Positions 1-9,220 of a DNA stretch of 64,000 nucleotides are shown piece by piece; within the stretch, counting starts at the first letter, position 1, and each line of letters starts with the position of its first letter. The position numbers were made by a program, and so were the translations under genes. A model generated the notes under the pieces. It made no database searches. It saw only the letters and a list, made by a program, of their open reading frames with translations, and was not told the DNA's origin. Origin of the DNA: CADEDV01 sp964437415 (lineage in GTDB: Bacteria; Bacteroidota; Bacteroidia; Chitinophagales; Chitinophagaceae); NCBI GenBank assembly GCA_964437415.1, contig CAYTGN010000015.1:19296-83295 (forward strand). Direction: 5' to 3'.

Positions 1-1
1 G

Positions 2-1720
2 ACCAAGCAGGAAATTTATGGCTGTGCGGTTGCCGTCGTGGAAAACGGTAAAATTGTTCATGTAAAAGCATACGGGCATCATGACCGTCTGCGAAAAAAA
101 CCTATCAGCACCAGCACCGTTTTCCGCTGGGCTTCTATTTCCAAACCATTGACAGCAGTGGCTGCATTCAAAGCAATCGAAGCCAACAAACTCTCACTTA
201 CGGACAAAGTAAGTAAGCATGTCAGTTATTGGCCCAAAACAGGCAACAAAGACAGCCTGCGGGTTTCGCACCTGCTGAACAACCGGGGAGGTGTGAATCA
301 ATATACCAACATTCAAAAAAGTAAATACAAATCCAAGAACAACTTTAACGCTAAAGAATGTGTGGCCGTTTTTTCTGATGCCGCACTTGATTTTAACCCG
401 GGCAACCAATATAACTACACCACATTTGGCTTTAACCTGCTCGGGGCTGTTGTTGAAGAAGCTACCAACACAGCCTATGAAAAATATGTGCTGGATAATA
501 TTGGTAAAAAAGCCGGGATGACCAGTCTTACTCCTTACCCTGCTGATCCAGGTGGTTATAATAAGAATTGCAATGCTGCCACAATAAGCACTACCGAAGG
601 TGACGTAGAATGGAAATTGCCGGGCGGTGGCTGGGGTTCAAATATCAACGACCTGGCCAAATTCATGCAAGGACTGATAAACGGAACTTTTTTGTCCAAC
701 ACCGCAGCGCTTTGGCAATCTGTGCCCAACAACAACAACTATTGTTTTGGTGTGTGGAGAGAATCTCTCAAAGGCGAAGCTTATGTTTATCATAACGGCA
801 TTCACAAAGATGTGAGAACTTATATGGGATTCTATCCATCATCAAAATTCGGAGTGGTGGTAATGATCAATGCTGATGATAATGTTAGTGAAGGAAGACT
901 CGCCAAAAAAGTGCAGGCCCTTTTTGGAAAAGACTGGGGTCTTGATGATTTCCCTGTAAACTATTGCGGACAGAATCTGAAATGCGGCGATAATACAACC
1001 GGAGTATGGCGAAAGACAGACAAAGGAGATGAAACAATCATCCGCAGGGGCTATTCCAAAGATGAATTTAATGCAGAATGGAACTGGCTGCTTGATAAGG
1101 GATATTATTGCGCCGATGTGGAAACTTATGAACAGGGCGGCTCACGAAAATGGGATGGCATTTTCAAAAAAACAAATAAGAAGTCGGGTATGATCAGGGA
1201 TTATACCCATGCTGATTTCAATACAAAATGGAAAGAATTGAGTAATGCCGGGTACCGGCTCATTGATATTGAAACTTATGTGGACGGAAAAACAAGAAAA
1301 TGGGCAGGATTATTTCTTCAAATGGGCGGCGGATATGTGCTGCAGCGAAACATGAGCCAGCAGGAGTTGCATGACAAGTGGGTGGAAAACGGGAAAAAGG
1401 GCCTGAAGCTGATAGACATTGAGCGATATGGCGACCAATGGGCTGCTGTATGGATAGCCGGGGAAGATGTGGCTATGGTGAGAAATTATGAAACAAATGA
1501 TTTCAGGGACAAGAGAAGAGAACTGAACGATAGAGGATGGAGGCTGATAGATGTTGACACTTATATGGACGGGAAAACAAGAAAATGGTCCGGGTTGTGG
1601 GAAAAATCTTCGGTTGCCGAACGCTACTTATATGGTTACGATTTTTGTGACTGGCTTACAACTTATCACAATGTTTACGACAATGAAGGTTATGAGCTGA
1701 TTGACCTGGAAACCTACTGA
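2..1720 (+). CDS. Serine beta-lactamase-like hydrolase with C-terminal tandem repeats (5' end missing)
   Basis: The frame is open to the window edge, so the true start lies upstream; residues are counted from the GTG at 38, which is probably an internal valine. The catalytic SxxK tetrad of class C beta-lactamase/DD-peptidase-type hydrolases is S33-I-S-K36. The usual Y-x-N element appears as Y128-T-T130, and H252-N-G254 fits the third conserved box. From about residue 320 to the end there are five repeats of about 50 residues, each closing with a D-[VIL]-[ED]-[TR]-Y signature (residues 360, 410, 460, 505, 556). They resemble the bacterial tandem repeat domain (BTRD1) attached to polyglycine-hydrolase-like serine hydrolases. 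The protein stops exactly at the fifth signature. Substrate unknown; probably secreted or periplasmic, though the signal peptide lies outside the window. It is tail to tail with the next gene, with no gap. Confidence 0.8.
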   Translation, partial: TKQEIYGCAVAVVENGKIVHVKAYGHHDRLRKKPISTSTVFRWASISKPLTAVAAFKAIEANKLSLTDKVSKHVSYWPKTGNKDSLRVSHLLNNRGGVNQYTNIQKSKYKSKNNFNAKECVAVFSDAALDFNPGNQYNYTTFGFNLLGAVVEEATNTAYEKYVLDNIGKKAGMTSLTPYPADPGGYNKNCNAATISTTEGDVEWKLPGGGWGSNINDLAKFMQGLINGTFLSNTAALWQSVPNNNNYCFGVWRESLKGEAYVYHNGIHKDVRTYMGFYPSSKFGVVVMINADDNVSEGRLAKKVQALFGKDWGLDDFPVNYCGQNLKCGDNTTGVWRKTDKGDETIIRRGYSKDEFNAEWNWLLDKGYYCADVETYEQGGSRKWDGIFKKTNKKSGMIRDYTHADFNTKWKELSNAGYRLIDIETYVDGKTRKWAGLFLQMGGGYVLQRNMSQQELHDKWVENGKKGLKLIDIERYGDQWAAVWIAGEDVAMVRNYETNDFRDKRRELNDRGWRLIDVDTYMDGKTRKWSGLWEKSSVAERYLYGYDFCDWLTTYHNVYDNEGYELIDLETY

Positions 1721-2398
1721 TCAGGGAATTTCTTTAATCACTTTCCACATTTCGGCTGCCACCAGCAGGTTGCCCTTATTGTTCAGATGCACCCGGTCGT
1801 AGGTGAGAATATCTCTTTCCTTGTTTTCCGGGTTATTGGCCTTGTTGTAATCAATAAATTTTTTTCGCAGGTCCACCAAAGGCAATTCATTCTTTGCAGC
1901 AATATCACGGATGATGTTGCTGTAGTGGTTCAGGTCGCCATCAAGGGGATTACTCATATCTGTCTTCTCTCCCACCACAGCCGGTGTGCAAAGAATAGCC
2001 TTGATATTTCTTTCTTTTAATTTCTTAAGAATAGCCAGGTAAAACTTTTCAAACTTATCGGGATCGGTTCCTGTTCCCCGCAATGTTTTATGCCACACAT
2101 CATTTACACCTACATAGATAACAACCACATCGGGATTTTTCGACAGCACATCTTCATCCAGTCTCAAATAAAGATCGTAAACTTTGTTGCCACTGATTCC
2201 GGAGCCGGCAAGATCATACTGACTTTCCTTTTTCTCAGCTTTCACCAGGCTGTCCATAACGAGGATGTATCCTTTATAGGGTTTTTCTTTTACTCCCAGT
2301 TCCGTAATGGAGTCGCCAAAGAAGATGACCTTTGTTTTCTTTTGCGGCACAAAAGCGAACAGCAAAGCAACGGATAAACCAAAAAGTAAATTTTTCAT
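1721..2398 (-). CDS. SGNH/GDSL family hydrolase, secreted
   Basis: 225 residues with an N-terminal hydrophobic signal segment (about 1-18). The SGNH blocks are visible: block I G28-D29-S30 (nucleophile serine), a glycine-containing block II near 67-70, block III G97-V-N99-D, and block V D201-x-x-H204. This is the layout of secreted acylhydrolases/esterases of the lysophospholipase L1 type, often acting on acylated carbohydrates. The substrate cannot be read from sequence. The stop codon directly abuts that of the upstream plus-strand hydrolase. Start ATG at 2396-2398. Confidence 0.85.
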   Translation of the reverse strand: MKNLLFGLSVALLFAFVPQKKTKVIFFGDSITELGVKEKPYKGYILVMDSLVKAEKKESQYDLAGSGISGNKVYDLYLRLDEDVLSKNPDVVVIYVGVNDVWHKTLRGTGTDPDKFEKFYLAILKKLKERNIKAILCTPAVVGEKTDMSNPLDGDLNHYSNIIRDIAAKNELPLVDLRKKFIDYNKANNPENKERDILTYDRVHLNNKGNLLVAAEMWKVIKEIP

Positions 2399-2484
2399 AT
2401 ACTGAAATTGAAAAAAGCACCTGTTTACAGATGCTTCACAATATAAAACAGTTGCCCAAATCTTTAAATTATTAAGCCCTTCAA

Positions 2485-2521
2485 CCCTGTCTGCTCACAG
2501 AGTCGGTGACCGACAGGCAGG
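2485..2521. repeat. REP-like imperfect palindrome between two genes
   Basis: An outer stem CCTGTCTG pairs with CAGGCAGG, and an inner perfect hairpin GTCGGT-G-ACCGAC sits inside. It lies in the 135-base gap between the SGNH hydrolase gene and cphB. Its first nine bases, CCCTGTCTG, also begin (on the other strand) the palindrome at 39397-39439, and its reverse complement begins CCTGCCTG like the insert at 13188-13214. Read as one of a dispersed family of intergenic palindromes. Confidence 0.5.
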
Positions 2522-2533
2522 CTTTCAACTTTT

Positions 2534-3427
2534 TCACTCCACATCCACCTGTTTCTTCACCACCGAGCCTTCAGAGGCTTCCGGGAGAAACTTTCTTTCC
2601 TTTATGAGGTAGCCATTCCCCTTTTCACAAAAATGCACTTTCAGGTTTTCAAGGCTGATGGGGTTGCCATCAGGTATATCAGCAATATTGGAATGCAGTA
2701 TCTCATGCCCGTCAATGATCACCACCAGGCCGCTGCCGAAGGCTTCCAGTTTATTGCCTTCTGTGATCAGCATGGCTGTGTCTTCGCCGAGGCCAATGCC
2801 GATGCAGCCGGGATTGGCCGCTACCGCCTGCGCCAGGCGGCCAAATCTTCCTCTTTTTTCAAAATGCGAATCAATGATAACAGAATTTAAAAAACCAAGC
2901 CCTGTGGTGATCTTCACTTCACCTTTCAAATGTGCCCTGGTGGCATTACCTTCATAGATCATCGTGTTGCTCATGGCCATGGCGCCTGCCGAAGTGCCGG
3001 CTATGACAAAATTTTCTTCTTTGTACCTTTTTTTCAAAATGGAAAGAAACTCGGTACCTCCGTCTGTTGCACTCAACCGCAACTGGTTCCCTCCGCTGAA
3101 CATCACTGCATCGCAGTGACGGATGCGTTCGACATACTCATCGTTCATAGCATCCTGCCGTGTACGAATATGTAAGAGCCCGATGTTGGTGCAGCCGATC
3201 TTACCAAATGCATCAAGATAATTTTCCCCTACTTCGTAAGGGATCATGGAAGCGGTGGTGATGACTTCGATCCTTGCGGATGTGCCGCCGGCTTCTTCCA
3301 CTACCCGCCGCAGAATGCCGAGTTCAAAGAAGTTGAGATTATTGCGGTGTATCTCGCCTTTTTCTAGGTCGGTGCCCTTGTCTTCGGCGCCGCCGATGGC
3401 TATCAGTTTTCCCTTAGGATGACTCAT
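2534..3427 (-). CDS. cphB: Cyanophycinase (peptidase S51)
   Basis: 297 residues, normal for the family. Cyanophycinase hydrolyses cyanophycin (multi-L-arginyl-poly-L-aspartate) to beta-Asp-Arg dipeptides. The catalytic serine is S146 in the GTSAGAMAMS nucleophile elbow. Other S51 features are the SGGNQ segment (111-115), which helps form the active site, and DSHF (186-189) followed by an arginine-rich stretch. No signal peptide is visible, so it is probably cytoplasmic. The partner gene for cyanophycin synthesis, cphA, is at 10078-12726 on the opposite strand, separated by an aminotransferase and a two-component cluster. The pair implies that the organism makes and mobilises an Asp/Arg nitrogen store. 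Start ATG at 3425-3427. Confidence 0.9.
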   Translation of the reverse strand: MSHPKGKLIAIGGAEDKGTDLEKGEIHRNNLNFFELGILRRVVEEAGGTSARIEVITTASMIPYEVGENYLDAFGKIGCTNIGLLHIRTRQDAMNDEYVERIRHCDAVMFSGGNQLRLSATDGGTEFLSILKKRYKEENFVIAGTSAGAMAMSNTMIYEGNATRAHLKGEVKITTGLGFLNSVIIDSHFEKRGRFGRLAQAVAANPGCIGIGLGEDTAMLITEGNKLEAFGSGLVVIIDGHEILHSNIADIPDGNPISLENLKVHFCEKGNGYLIKERKFLPEASEGSVVKKQVDVE

Positions 3428-3516
3428 TCAAGAGGGTTTGATTAGCGACAAAATAAACGAAAAATAACAGAACGAATATTTTGTCTTTTGAAGTATGTGT
3501 ATATGTGGAAAAGAAA

Positions 3517-4815
3517 TCAGGTTTTCACAAAAGCGCTGATCCCATCTACCAGCACATCCAGGTTTTTTGTTGTAGTATATACATTCGGTGTCACCCTCAC
3601 CCCATGAATATTTTCCCAAACAATACCTACTGTATGAATCTTATATTTATCCAGCAGGAAAGAATCCAACTCTGCTGGTTTTCTTCCTTCAATGGCCAGG
3701 TTGCCGATGGCACAGCCCCATTTCGTGTGAAGCGATGTTTGCAATTTCACTTTTGGAATATCTTTCACTCTTTCCATCCAATAGTTTTTCAGGTAATGCA
3801 GCCGCTTCTGTTTTCTTTCGCTGCCGATCATGTCATGAAATTCCAGCGCCTTGCTGATAGCCTGCTCAATAAAGAAAGGTCTTGTGCCCAATGTTTCAAA
3901 CTTGCGGATGTCGTCTTTCAGCGGATCTTCATTCGTTGCAAACAAGGGATAGATGTTTTTGATCTTTTCCTTTCTTACATACAACATACCGCTGCCAATC
4001 GGTGCATACAGCCACTTATGAAGACTTGCGGCAAAATAGTCTGCATCAAGGTCAGGGATTTTAAAATCAAGATGAGCAAAGCTGTGTGCACCGTCCACCA
4101 CCACTTCAATGCCTCGTTTATGAGCCTCCTGTGCAATTCTTTTCACCGGCAAAATCTGCCCGTTCCAATTAATGATGTGAGTAACATGTACAATTTTGGT
4201 TCTGGAAGAAAATGCATTTACATACTGCTGCACCAAATAATCTTCGTCTTCACTGGGTAGTTCCAGATTCACCCACACCATTTTTATTTTATCCCGGTGC
4301 TCTCTCTGCTTATAGGCATTCACCATGTTGGGATAATCCTGTTTGGCGGCTACCACTTCATCACCCGCCTTTAGTTGTAAACCAAAGATCACCGTTTCCA
4401 ATCCTTCGGATGAATTGCGGTTAATGGCGATCTCTTCCGCATCACAACCCGCCAGTTTTGCAAGATTTTTTCGAAGCGGCTCCCTGCCCTGGTCGAGGAT
4501 GCGCCACATATAATAACTTGGCGCTTCGTTGCTGTAATCATAATACCGCTTCATAGCCTCCTGCACCGTTTTAGGGGCCGGGCTTACACCGCCATTATTC
4601 AAGTTGATAATGGAAGGAGAAACAGTGAACGATTGCTGTATATAATACCAGAAATCTTCTTCCGTTGCCAACTCATCAGCCGAAAGGTGGCGGGTATCCT
4701 GCAGTGCCTTTTCAAAATTTCGGCTCCAGGATGGTTGCCAAAAAGATGAAAACAACGTGGCTGCAGAAAAAAATCCAGCTCTGCTAACAAATAAACGCCG
4801 ATTGAACTTTTTCAT
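3517..4815 (-). CDS. Class V aminotransferase, exported (isopenicillin-N-epimerase-like)
   Basis: 432 residues. The N-terminus (RR followed by a hydrophobic stretch to about residue 30) looks like a Tat-type signal, which would let a PLP cofactor be loaded before export. Fold-type I hallmarks are D241 in DGAH (contacts the PLP ring nitrogen) and K267 in SLHKW (Schiff-base lysine). The family includes isopenicillin N epimerase, kynureninase-like and cysteine-desulfurase-like enzymes, and I cannot choose the substrate. It lies 89 bases upstream of cphB in the same orientation, so co-transcription is possible, but a link to cyanophycin breakdown is only a guess from position. Confidence 0.8.
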   Translation of the reverse strand: MKKFNRRLFVSRAGFFSAATLFSSFWQPSWSRNFEKALQDTRHLSADELATEEDFWYYIQQSFTVSPSIINLNNGGVSPAPKTVQEAMKRYYDYSNEAPSYYMWRILDQGREPLRKNLAKLAGCDAEEIAINRNSSEGLETVIFGLQLKAGDEVVAAKQDYPNMVNAYKQREHRDKIKMVWVNLELPSEDEDYLVQQYVNAFSSRTKIVHVTHIINWNGQILPVKRIAQEAHKRGIEVVVDGAHSFAHLDFKIPDLDADYFAASLHKWLYAPIGSGMLYVRKEKIKNIYPLFATNEDPLKDDIRKFETLGTRPFFIEQAISKALEFHDMIGSERKQKRLHYLKNYWMERVKDIPKVKLQTSLHTKWGCAIGNLAIEGRKPAELDSFLLDKYKIHTVGIVWENIHGVRVTPNVYTTTKNLDVLVDGISAFVKT

Positions 4816-5299
4816 AATATGTATTGAACACTAAATGTAGCCAAATAAGTTATTAGTACCCATGTGGAATGGATGAAAATTCTTTTGCTAACGTGTAAAA
4901 ACAGCGGATCAATTTTGTCGAATTGGAATAATCTGATAGCCCCGGATTATCAAAATACTGAACCCGTCTTTTAAACATGAGAATTGAATAATCAGCTTTA
5001 ATAAACGACGACGCCAGCAAAACGTCACTTTCTTATTTTATTATCAATTGTATTATACTGAATATTTATGTAGCTTTAAATATAAGAAACCATCCACATT
5101 CATTAATATCCTATCGGGGTTAGCTCTGGCAAAAAAGTAGTAGCAGTCTTTCCAAAGAGATGAAAGGTACTTTCAGCAGTTATTGAAGAATTACAACGGT
5201 AAGACAAACACGTTTTATTCATTAGAAATCCGCTTACCTGTGAAATCAGTGCTGATTATGTGGCACTATGAGTGCTTATTGCAAAACCAACGATAGAAA
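4816..5299. other. Intergenic region, no gene seen
   Basis: 484 bases between the divergently transcribed aminotransferase and histidine kinase genes. It is AT-richer than the flanks, and all frames are broken by stops. It should contain both promoters, but I found no exact TAnnTTTG box on either strand. Around 5125-5300 one forward frame reads as protein-like stretches interrupted by several stops, but nothing recognisable. Confidence 0.5.
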
Positions 5300-7663
5300 A
5301 TGGATTCGTTTGCCGGCACATTGTATTTTCGCCTGCAAAAAACAGCCAGGCTGCTGGTATGCCTTGTGATCATTATTGCAGCCGCTGTTTTAACAGGCTG
5401 GTCATTTAATATTGAAACGCTGAAGCGTCCGCTGCCAGGACTGGTAGCTATGAACCCATTGTCGGCTGTTTGTCTTGCCTTATCTGCTACTTCCTTTTTA
5501 TTATTATCTCACCCAGATCGGACCAGGGCAAAAATAAGCGGCATTGTGCTGGCCGTAGTGGTTATGCTGGCCGGAACAGCAACAATCCTCCATAACATAT
5601 CTGTGATTGAACCGGCTGCCGACCGATTGCTGTTTGCCGCAAAAATGGAAGCCGATAAGGCAGGCATTTCCGGAAATTTCTCCAACAACATGGCTCTGAA
5701 TTCCGCCATTTGTTTTGTGCTCACGGGTATGGCTCTGTTGCTGATTCATCGAAAGCAAGAACAGAAAAAAATATTTTCGCAATTCATAGCCGTATTTATC
5801 GGGCTCCTTAGTTTTCTTTCCATTCTGCTTTATGTGTACCGTGTTGAAGATTTTTATAGTTTGCTGGTGCATGTGCCCATGTCTATTCATGCCGGCATTT
5901 GCTTTTTACTGCTGTGTTTCGCTATCCTGCTTGCACATCCGGATAAGGGCATCATGAAAGAATTCACAGGTCCATATACCGGCAGCATCATGGCCCGCAT
6001 CCTGGTACCGGCAGCAATCCTGATTCCGGTTATCCTTGGATTATTGCGGCTGATCGCAAGCTGGCAGGGAAGCATCAGCACTGAACTAGGAGTGACATTG
6101 CTGGTATTAAGCATCATTATAATTTTTCTTGGATTCATCAGCTACAGTACAACAATACTGAACAATAAAGACCGGCTTCGGGTGAAAGCCGAAACCGATT
6201 TGCAAAAAAGCCGTGACAGAATCCAGGAACTTTTTGATACTTCTCCTGATGCCGCTGTGATCGTTGACGAAAAGGGACTGATACAAATGGCCAATGATCA
6301 GTCGGTGGCCCTGTTTGGCTATCAAAAAGCAGAACTGAAAGGACAGCCGGTTGAGATACTTTTACCCGAAGCAATGAGGCTTTCTCACCAGCAACACCGC
6401 CGCAGCTACATGAAAAACCCGCATACAAGGCCAATGGGTGTTGGCATGGAATTGGAAGCTGTCAAAAAGAACGGGCAATATTTCCCCGTTGAGATCAGCC
6501 TGTCTCCCCTGCACACCGAAGAAGGTATGGTAATCTCTGCTTCAATAAGAGATGTTACGGAAAGAAAGAAACTAGAACAGCGGCTTAAAAAATTCAATGA
6601 AGAGCTGGAAGAACAGGTTGCTATCAAAACGGCAGAGATCAAAGAAAATGAGGAAAAATTCCGGATGCTGATCGAACGCATCTCTGACGGCTTCCTGGCG
6701 TTGGACAAAAGCTGGCGTTATTCATATGCTAATAAAAAGATCGGTGAGCTGACACACCGGGATCACCATTCTCTCATCGGCAAAAATATCTGGGAAGAAT
6801 TTCCGGCAGCCGTTGGCTCTGAGACTTACAAAGCTTTTATGAAAGCCATGGCAGAGCAGCAATATATCACCAACACTGACTATCATGCACCGCTTGATCT
6901 TTGGCAGGAAAATCATATTTATCCGTCAGCAGACGGCCTGTCTGTTTTTATCCGGGATATCACCATTAAAAAAAGGGCTGAACAGGAAATGCAAAAAGCC
7001 AATGAAGAACTGCACCGCTTGTCATCATACCTGCAAAGTGTGAGAGAAGAAGAAAGGGTTCATATTTCCCGTGAGATACACGATGAACTGGGACAGCAAC
7101 TCACCGGGCTTAAAATGTATGTACACAATCTGGAAAAAGGTCTTGGTGATCCGGCAGAAGACAACAGCAGCAGGATAAAAGATATTATTGAGCTCACAGA
7201 CGAGATCGTAAGGTCGGTCCGTCGGATTTCATCCAATCTTCGCCCCGCAATTCTTGATGACCTGGGACTGGTGCCTGCATTAGAGTGGCTGGCAAGGGAA
7301 ACAGAAAAAAGATCATCCATAAAAGTTGATTTTGAAACAGAACTTTTCCTGCTGGATATGCCTGTCAGTATATCCACAGGGCTCTTCCGCATTTACCAGG
7401 AAGCGCTGAACAATGCCCTGAAGCACTCCAACGCAAAAAATATAAGAAGCCGCCTCGAACTTAAAGATGATTGGCTCATTCTTGAAATAACTGATGATGG
7501 AAAAGGAATTGATCCCGCTGCAGAAAAAAGCATCAAAACCTTTGGGCTGCTGGGCATAAGAGAAAGGGTGCATATGATGAAAGGAACATTTGACATGGAC
7601 AGCCGGCCGGGAAAAGGAACCCGGCTTACCATTGCTGTTCCTCTGACTGAAATTATAAACTGA
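5300..7663 (+). CDS. Membrane histidine kinase with two PAS domains (NarX/DegS type)
   Basis: 787 residues. Residues 1 to about 290 hold roughly eight hydrophobic segments forming a membrane sensor module. PAS 1 spans about 304-420 and PAS 2 about 450-565, with a coiled linker between. The HisKA_3 phosphoacceptor is H594 in the REIHDELGQQ motif, typical of kinases that pair with NarL/FixJ regulators. The HATPase_c domain follows, with an N box near NNALKHS and glycine boxes DDGKGID and FGLLGIRER. It is followed after 5 bases by a NarL-type response regulator, its likely partner. The signal sensed is unknown. Confidence 0.9.
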   Translation: MDSFAGTLYFRLQKTARLLVCLVIIIAAAVLTGWSFNIETLKRPLPGLVAMNPLSAVCLALSATSFLLLSHPDRTRAKISGIVLAVVVMLAGTATILHNISVIEPAADRLLFAAKMEADKAGISGNFSNNMALNSAICFVLTGMALLLIHRKQEQKKIFSQFIAVFIGLLSFLSILLYVYRVEDFYSLLVHVPMSIHAGICFLLLCFAILLAHPDKGIMKEFTGPYTGSIMARILVPAAILIPVILGLLRLIASWQGSISTELGVTLLVLSIIIIFLGFISYSTTILNNKDRLRVKAETDLQKSRDRIQELFDTSPDAAVIVDEKGLIQMANDQSVALFGYQKAELKGQPVEILLPEAMRLSHQQHRRSYMKNPHTRPMGVGMELEAVKKNGQYFPVEISLSPLHTEEGMVISASIRDVTERKKLEQRLKKFNEELEEQVAIKTAEIKENEEKFRMLIERISDGFLALDKSWRYSYANKKIGELTHRDHHSLIGKNIWEEFPAAVGSETYKAFMKAMAEQQYITNTDYHAPLDLWQENHIYPSADGLSVFIRDITIKKRAEQEMQKANEELHRLSSYLQSVREEERVHISREIHDELGQQLTGLKMYVHNLEKGLGDPAEDNSSRIKDIIELTDEIVRSVRRISSNLRPAILDDLGLVPALEWLARETEKRSSIKVDFETELFLLDMPVSISTGLFRIYQEALNNALKHSNAKNIRSRLELKDDWLILEITDDGKGIDPAAEKSIKTFGLLGIRERVHMMKGTFDMDSRPGKGTRLTIAVPLTEIIN

Positions 7664-7668
7664 AACCT

Positions 7669-8301
7669 ATGCTTAGAATCCTGGTTGTAGATGACCATGC
7701 CATTGTCCGGAACGGGCTGACCCAGATACTGCTGAAAGAATATCCTTCAGCAATCATTGATGAAGCCAATGACACCGAAACGGGCATCCAAAAAACGATT
7801 ACCAATGAGTATGACATTGTGATCAGTGATCTCACCATGCCCGGTCGCAGCGGGCTGGAATTGCTGCAACATGTAAAACATCACTACCCTAAAACACCGG
7901 TGCTCATCCTGAGCATCCACCCGGAAGACCAGTATGCCATCCGGACACTTAAAGGCGGCGCTTCCGGTTACCTGAGCAAAGACACTGCTACTGCCGAACT
8001 GATCGCTGCTGTGCAAAAAATATTAAATGGCCGTCGCTATATTTCTTCAGCAATTGCAGAAAGAATAGCTGATGAACTGGATAAGAATCCCGCCGACAAA
8101 GCCCCTCATGAATTGCTTTCAGACAGGGAGTTTGATGTGTTCAAACTATTGGCACAAGGTATTTCGGTCTCGGATATTGCCGAAAAGTTTGCGATCAGCC
8201 TGAGTACTGTCAGCACTTACCGGGCCAGGATATTGCTCAAAATGGGAATGAAAAGCAATGCCCAACTCACCAAATATGCCCTCACCAACAACCTGGTTTA
8301 A
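7669..8301 (+). CDS. NarL/FixJ-family response regulator 1
   Basis: 210 residues: receiver domain (about 1-120) with acidic pair D8-D9, phosphoacceptor D54 (ISDLTMPG) and the conserved lysine in SGYLSKD, then a LuxR-type helix-turn-helix (about 145-205, LSDREFDVFKLLAQG through STVSTYRARIL). It starts 5 bases after the histidine kinase stop and is almost certainly co-transcribed with it, making it the presumptive cognate transcription factor. It closely resembles the next regulator (8458-9075), suggesting local duplication. Confidence 0.93.
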   Translation: MLRILVVDDHAIVRNGLTQILLKEYPSAIIDEANDTETGIQKTITNEYDIVISDLTMPGRSGLELLQHVKHHYPKTPVLILSIHPEDQYAIRTLKGGASGYLSKDTATAELIAAVQKILNGRRYISSAIAERIADELDKNPADKAPHELLSDREFDVFKLLAQGISVSDIAEKFAISLSTVSTYRARILLKMGMKSNAQLTKYALTNNLV

Positions 8302-8388
8302 AGTCGGCAACGTTATCGTTTGCAATTGTAGCTGATATCTGACAGTATTATTCATCCGCCTGCTACCATCCGGGGAATGACTGCATTC

Positions 8389-8396
8389 TATTTTTG
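8389..8396 (+). promoter_or_regulatory. Candidate -7 box of a Bacteroidota promoter
   Basis: TATTTTTG matches the TAnnTTTG consensus exactly, about 60 bases before the second response regulator. No good TTTG -33 element sits 19-21 bases upstream, so this is a half-match. It suggests the second regulator can be transcribed separately from the kinase. Confidence 0.35.
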
Positions 8397-8457
8397 ACCC
8401 GGATAATATTTACCTGTTCCAACAGCAATTATTGTCATTTAAATCCAGTCAAAACAA

Positions 8458-9075
8458 ATGCTACGATTTCTTATCGCAGACGACCACGAAATTGTGAGAA
8501 GGGGGCTGAAACATATTCTTCTCAATGAGTTTCCCTCGGCACAAATTAAGGAAGTGGCCGATGGCAGATCACTTTTGACGATAGCTTTGCAACAGGAATG
8601 GGATCTTGTAATTACAGACATCAGCATGCCAGAACTAAGTGGCATCAAAGCATTGCAGCAAATAAAAGAACAAAAACCACAAACCCCTGTACTTATTCTC
8701 AGCCTTCAGACAGGTGAACAATATAGCAAAACAGCGTTCAGGGCCGGCGCCTCCGGCTATGTTAGCAAAGATGCTCCACCGGAAGAACTTGTATCGGCCA
8801 TCAGCAAAATACTCCGTGGTGAAAAGCAACAGCAGTCCGAAATCAGAGCAGAAAACAAACCCAGCTCTGAAAAACTACCCCACGAACTACTCACACTCCG
8901 GGAATTGGAAGTGCTGCGGATGCTGGCCGAAGGGAAGGCTTTGGTGGAAATTGCTACCACTCTTTCCTTATCTCCCAGCACCATCAGCAGCTTCAGGGCC
9001 CGCATCCTCAAAAAAATTGGCGCTGAAAACAATGCCGGGCTTGTTCGTTATGCCGTTGAACACAAGCTGTTATAA
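8458..9075 (+). CDS. NarL/FixJ-family response regulator 2
   Basis: 205 residues: receiver with D8-D9 and phosphoacceptor D54 (ITDISMPEL), lysine in SGYVSKD, and a C-terminal LuxR helix-turn-helix (LTLRELEVLRMLAEG through STISSFRARIL). It aligns end to end with regulator 1, including an LPHELL linker and a similar C-terminal tail, so the two look like paralogues. It is separated from regulator 1 by 156 bases, has its own candidate -7 box, and has no kinase of its own nearby. Confidence 0.92.
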   Translation: MLRFLIADDHEIVRRGLKHILLNEFPSAQIKEVADGRSLLTIALQQEWDLVITDISMPELSGIKALQQIKEQKPQTPVLILSLQTGEQYSKTAFRAGASGYVSKDAPPEELVSAISKILRGEKQQQSEIRAENKPSSEKLPHELLTLRELEVLRMLAEGKALVEIATTLSLSPSTISSFRARILKKIGAENNAGLVRYAVEHKLL

Positions 9076-9220
9076 AGCCAATTCATTTAAAGTAGAAGTT
9101 TTACTACAAGTCCGGTGAATACTATTAGACATTGTAAACAGTGAATCCTCTATTTTATACAATAGCCGACTTTCCGTTCTTTACACCCGTAATCAATCTC
9201 CTGTTTAATTAGTAAAACTT

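Noticed and set aside
3481..4260. A 259-codon plus-strand open frame opposite the aminotransferase gene
   Set aside because: A shadow of a clearly conserved PLP enzyme; its composition (many Phe, Cys, His, Gln) is not protein-like.
4900..5299. A possible decayed gene upstream of the histidine kinase
   Set aside because: One forward frame near 5125-5300 looks protein-like between stops, but no family could be recognised and several stops interrupt it.
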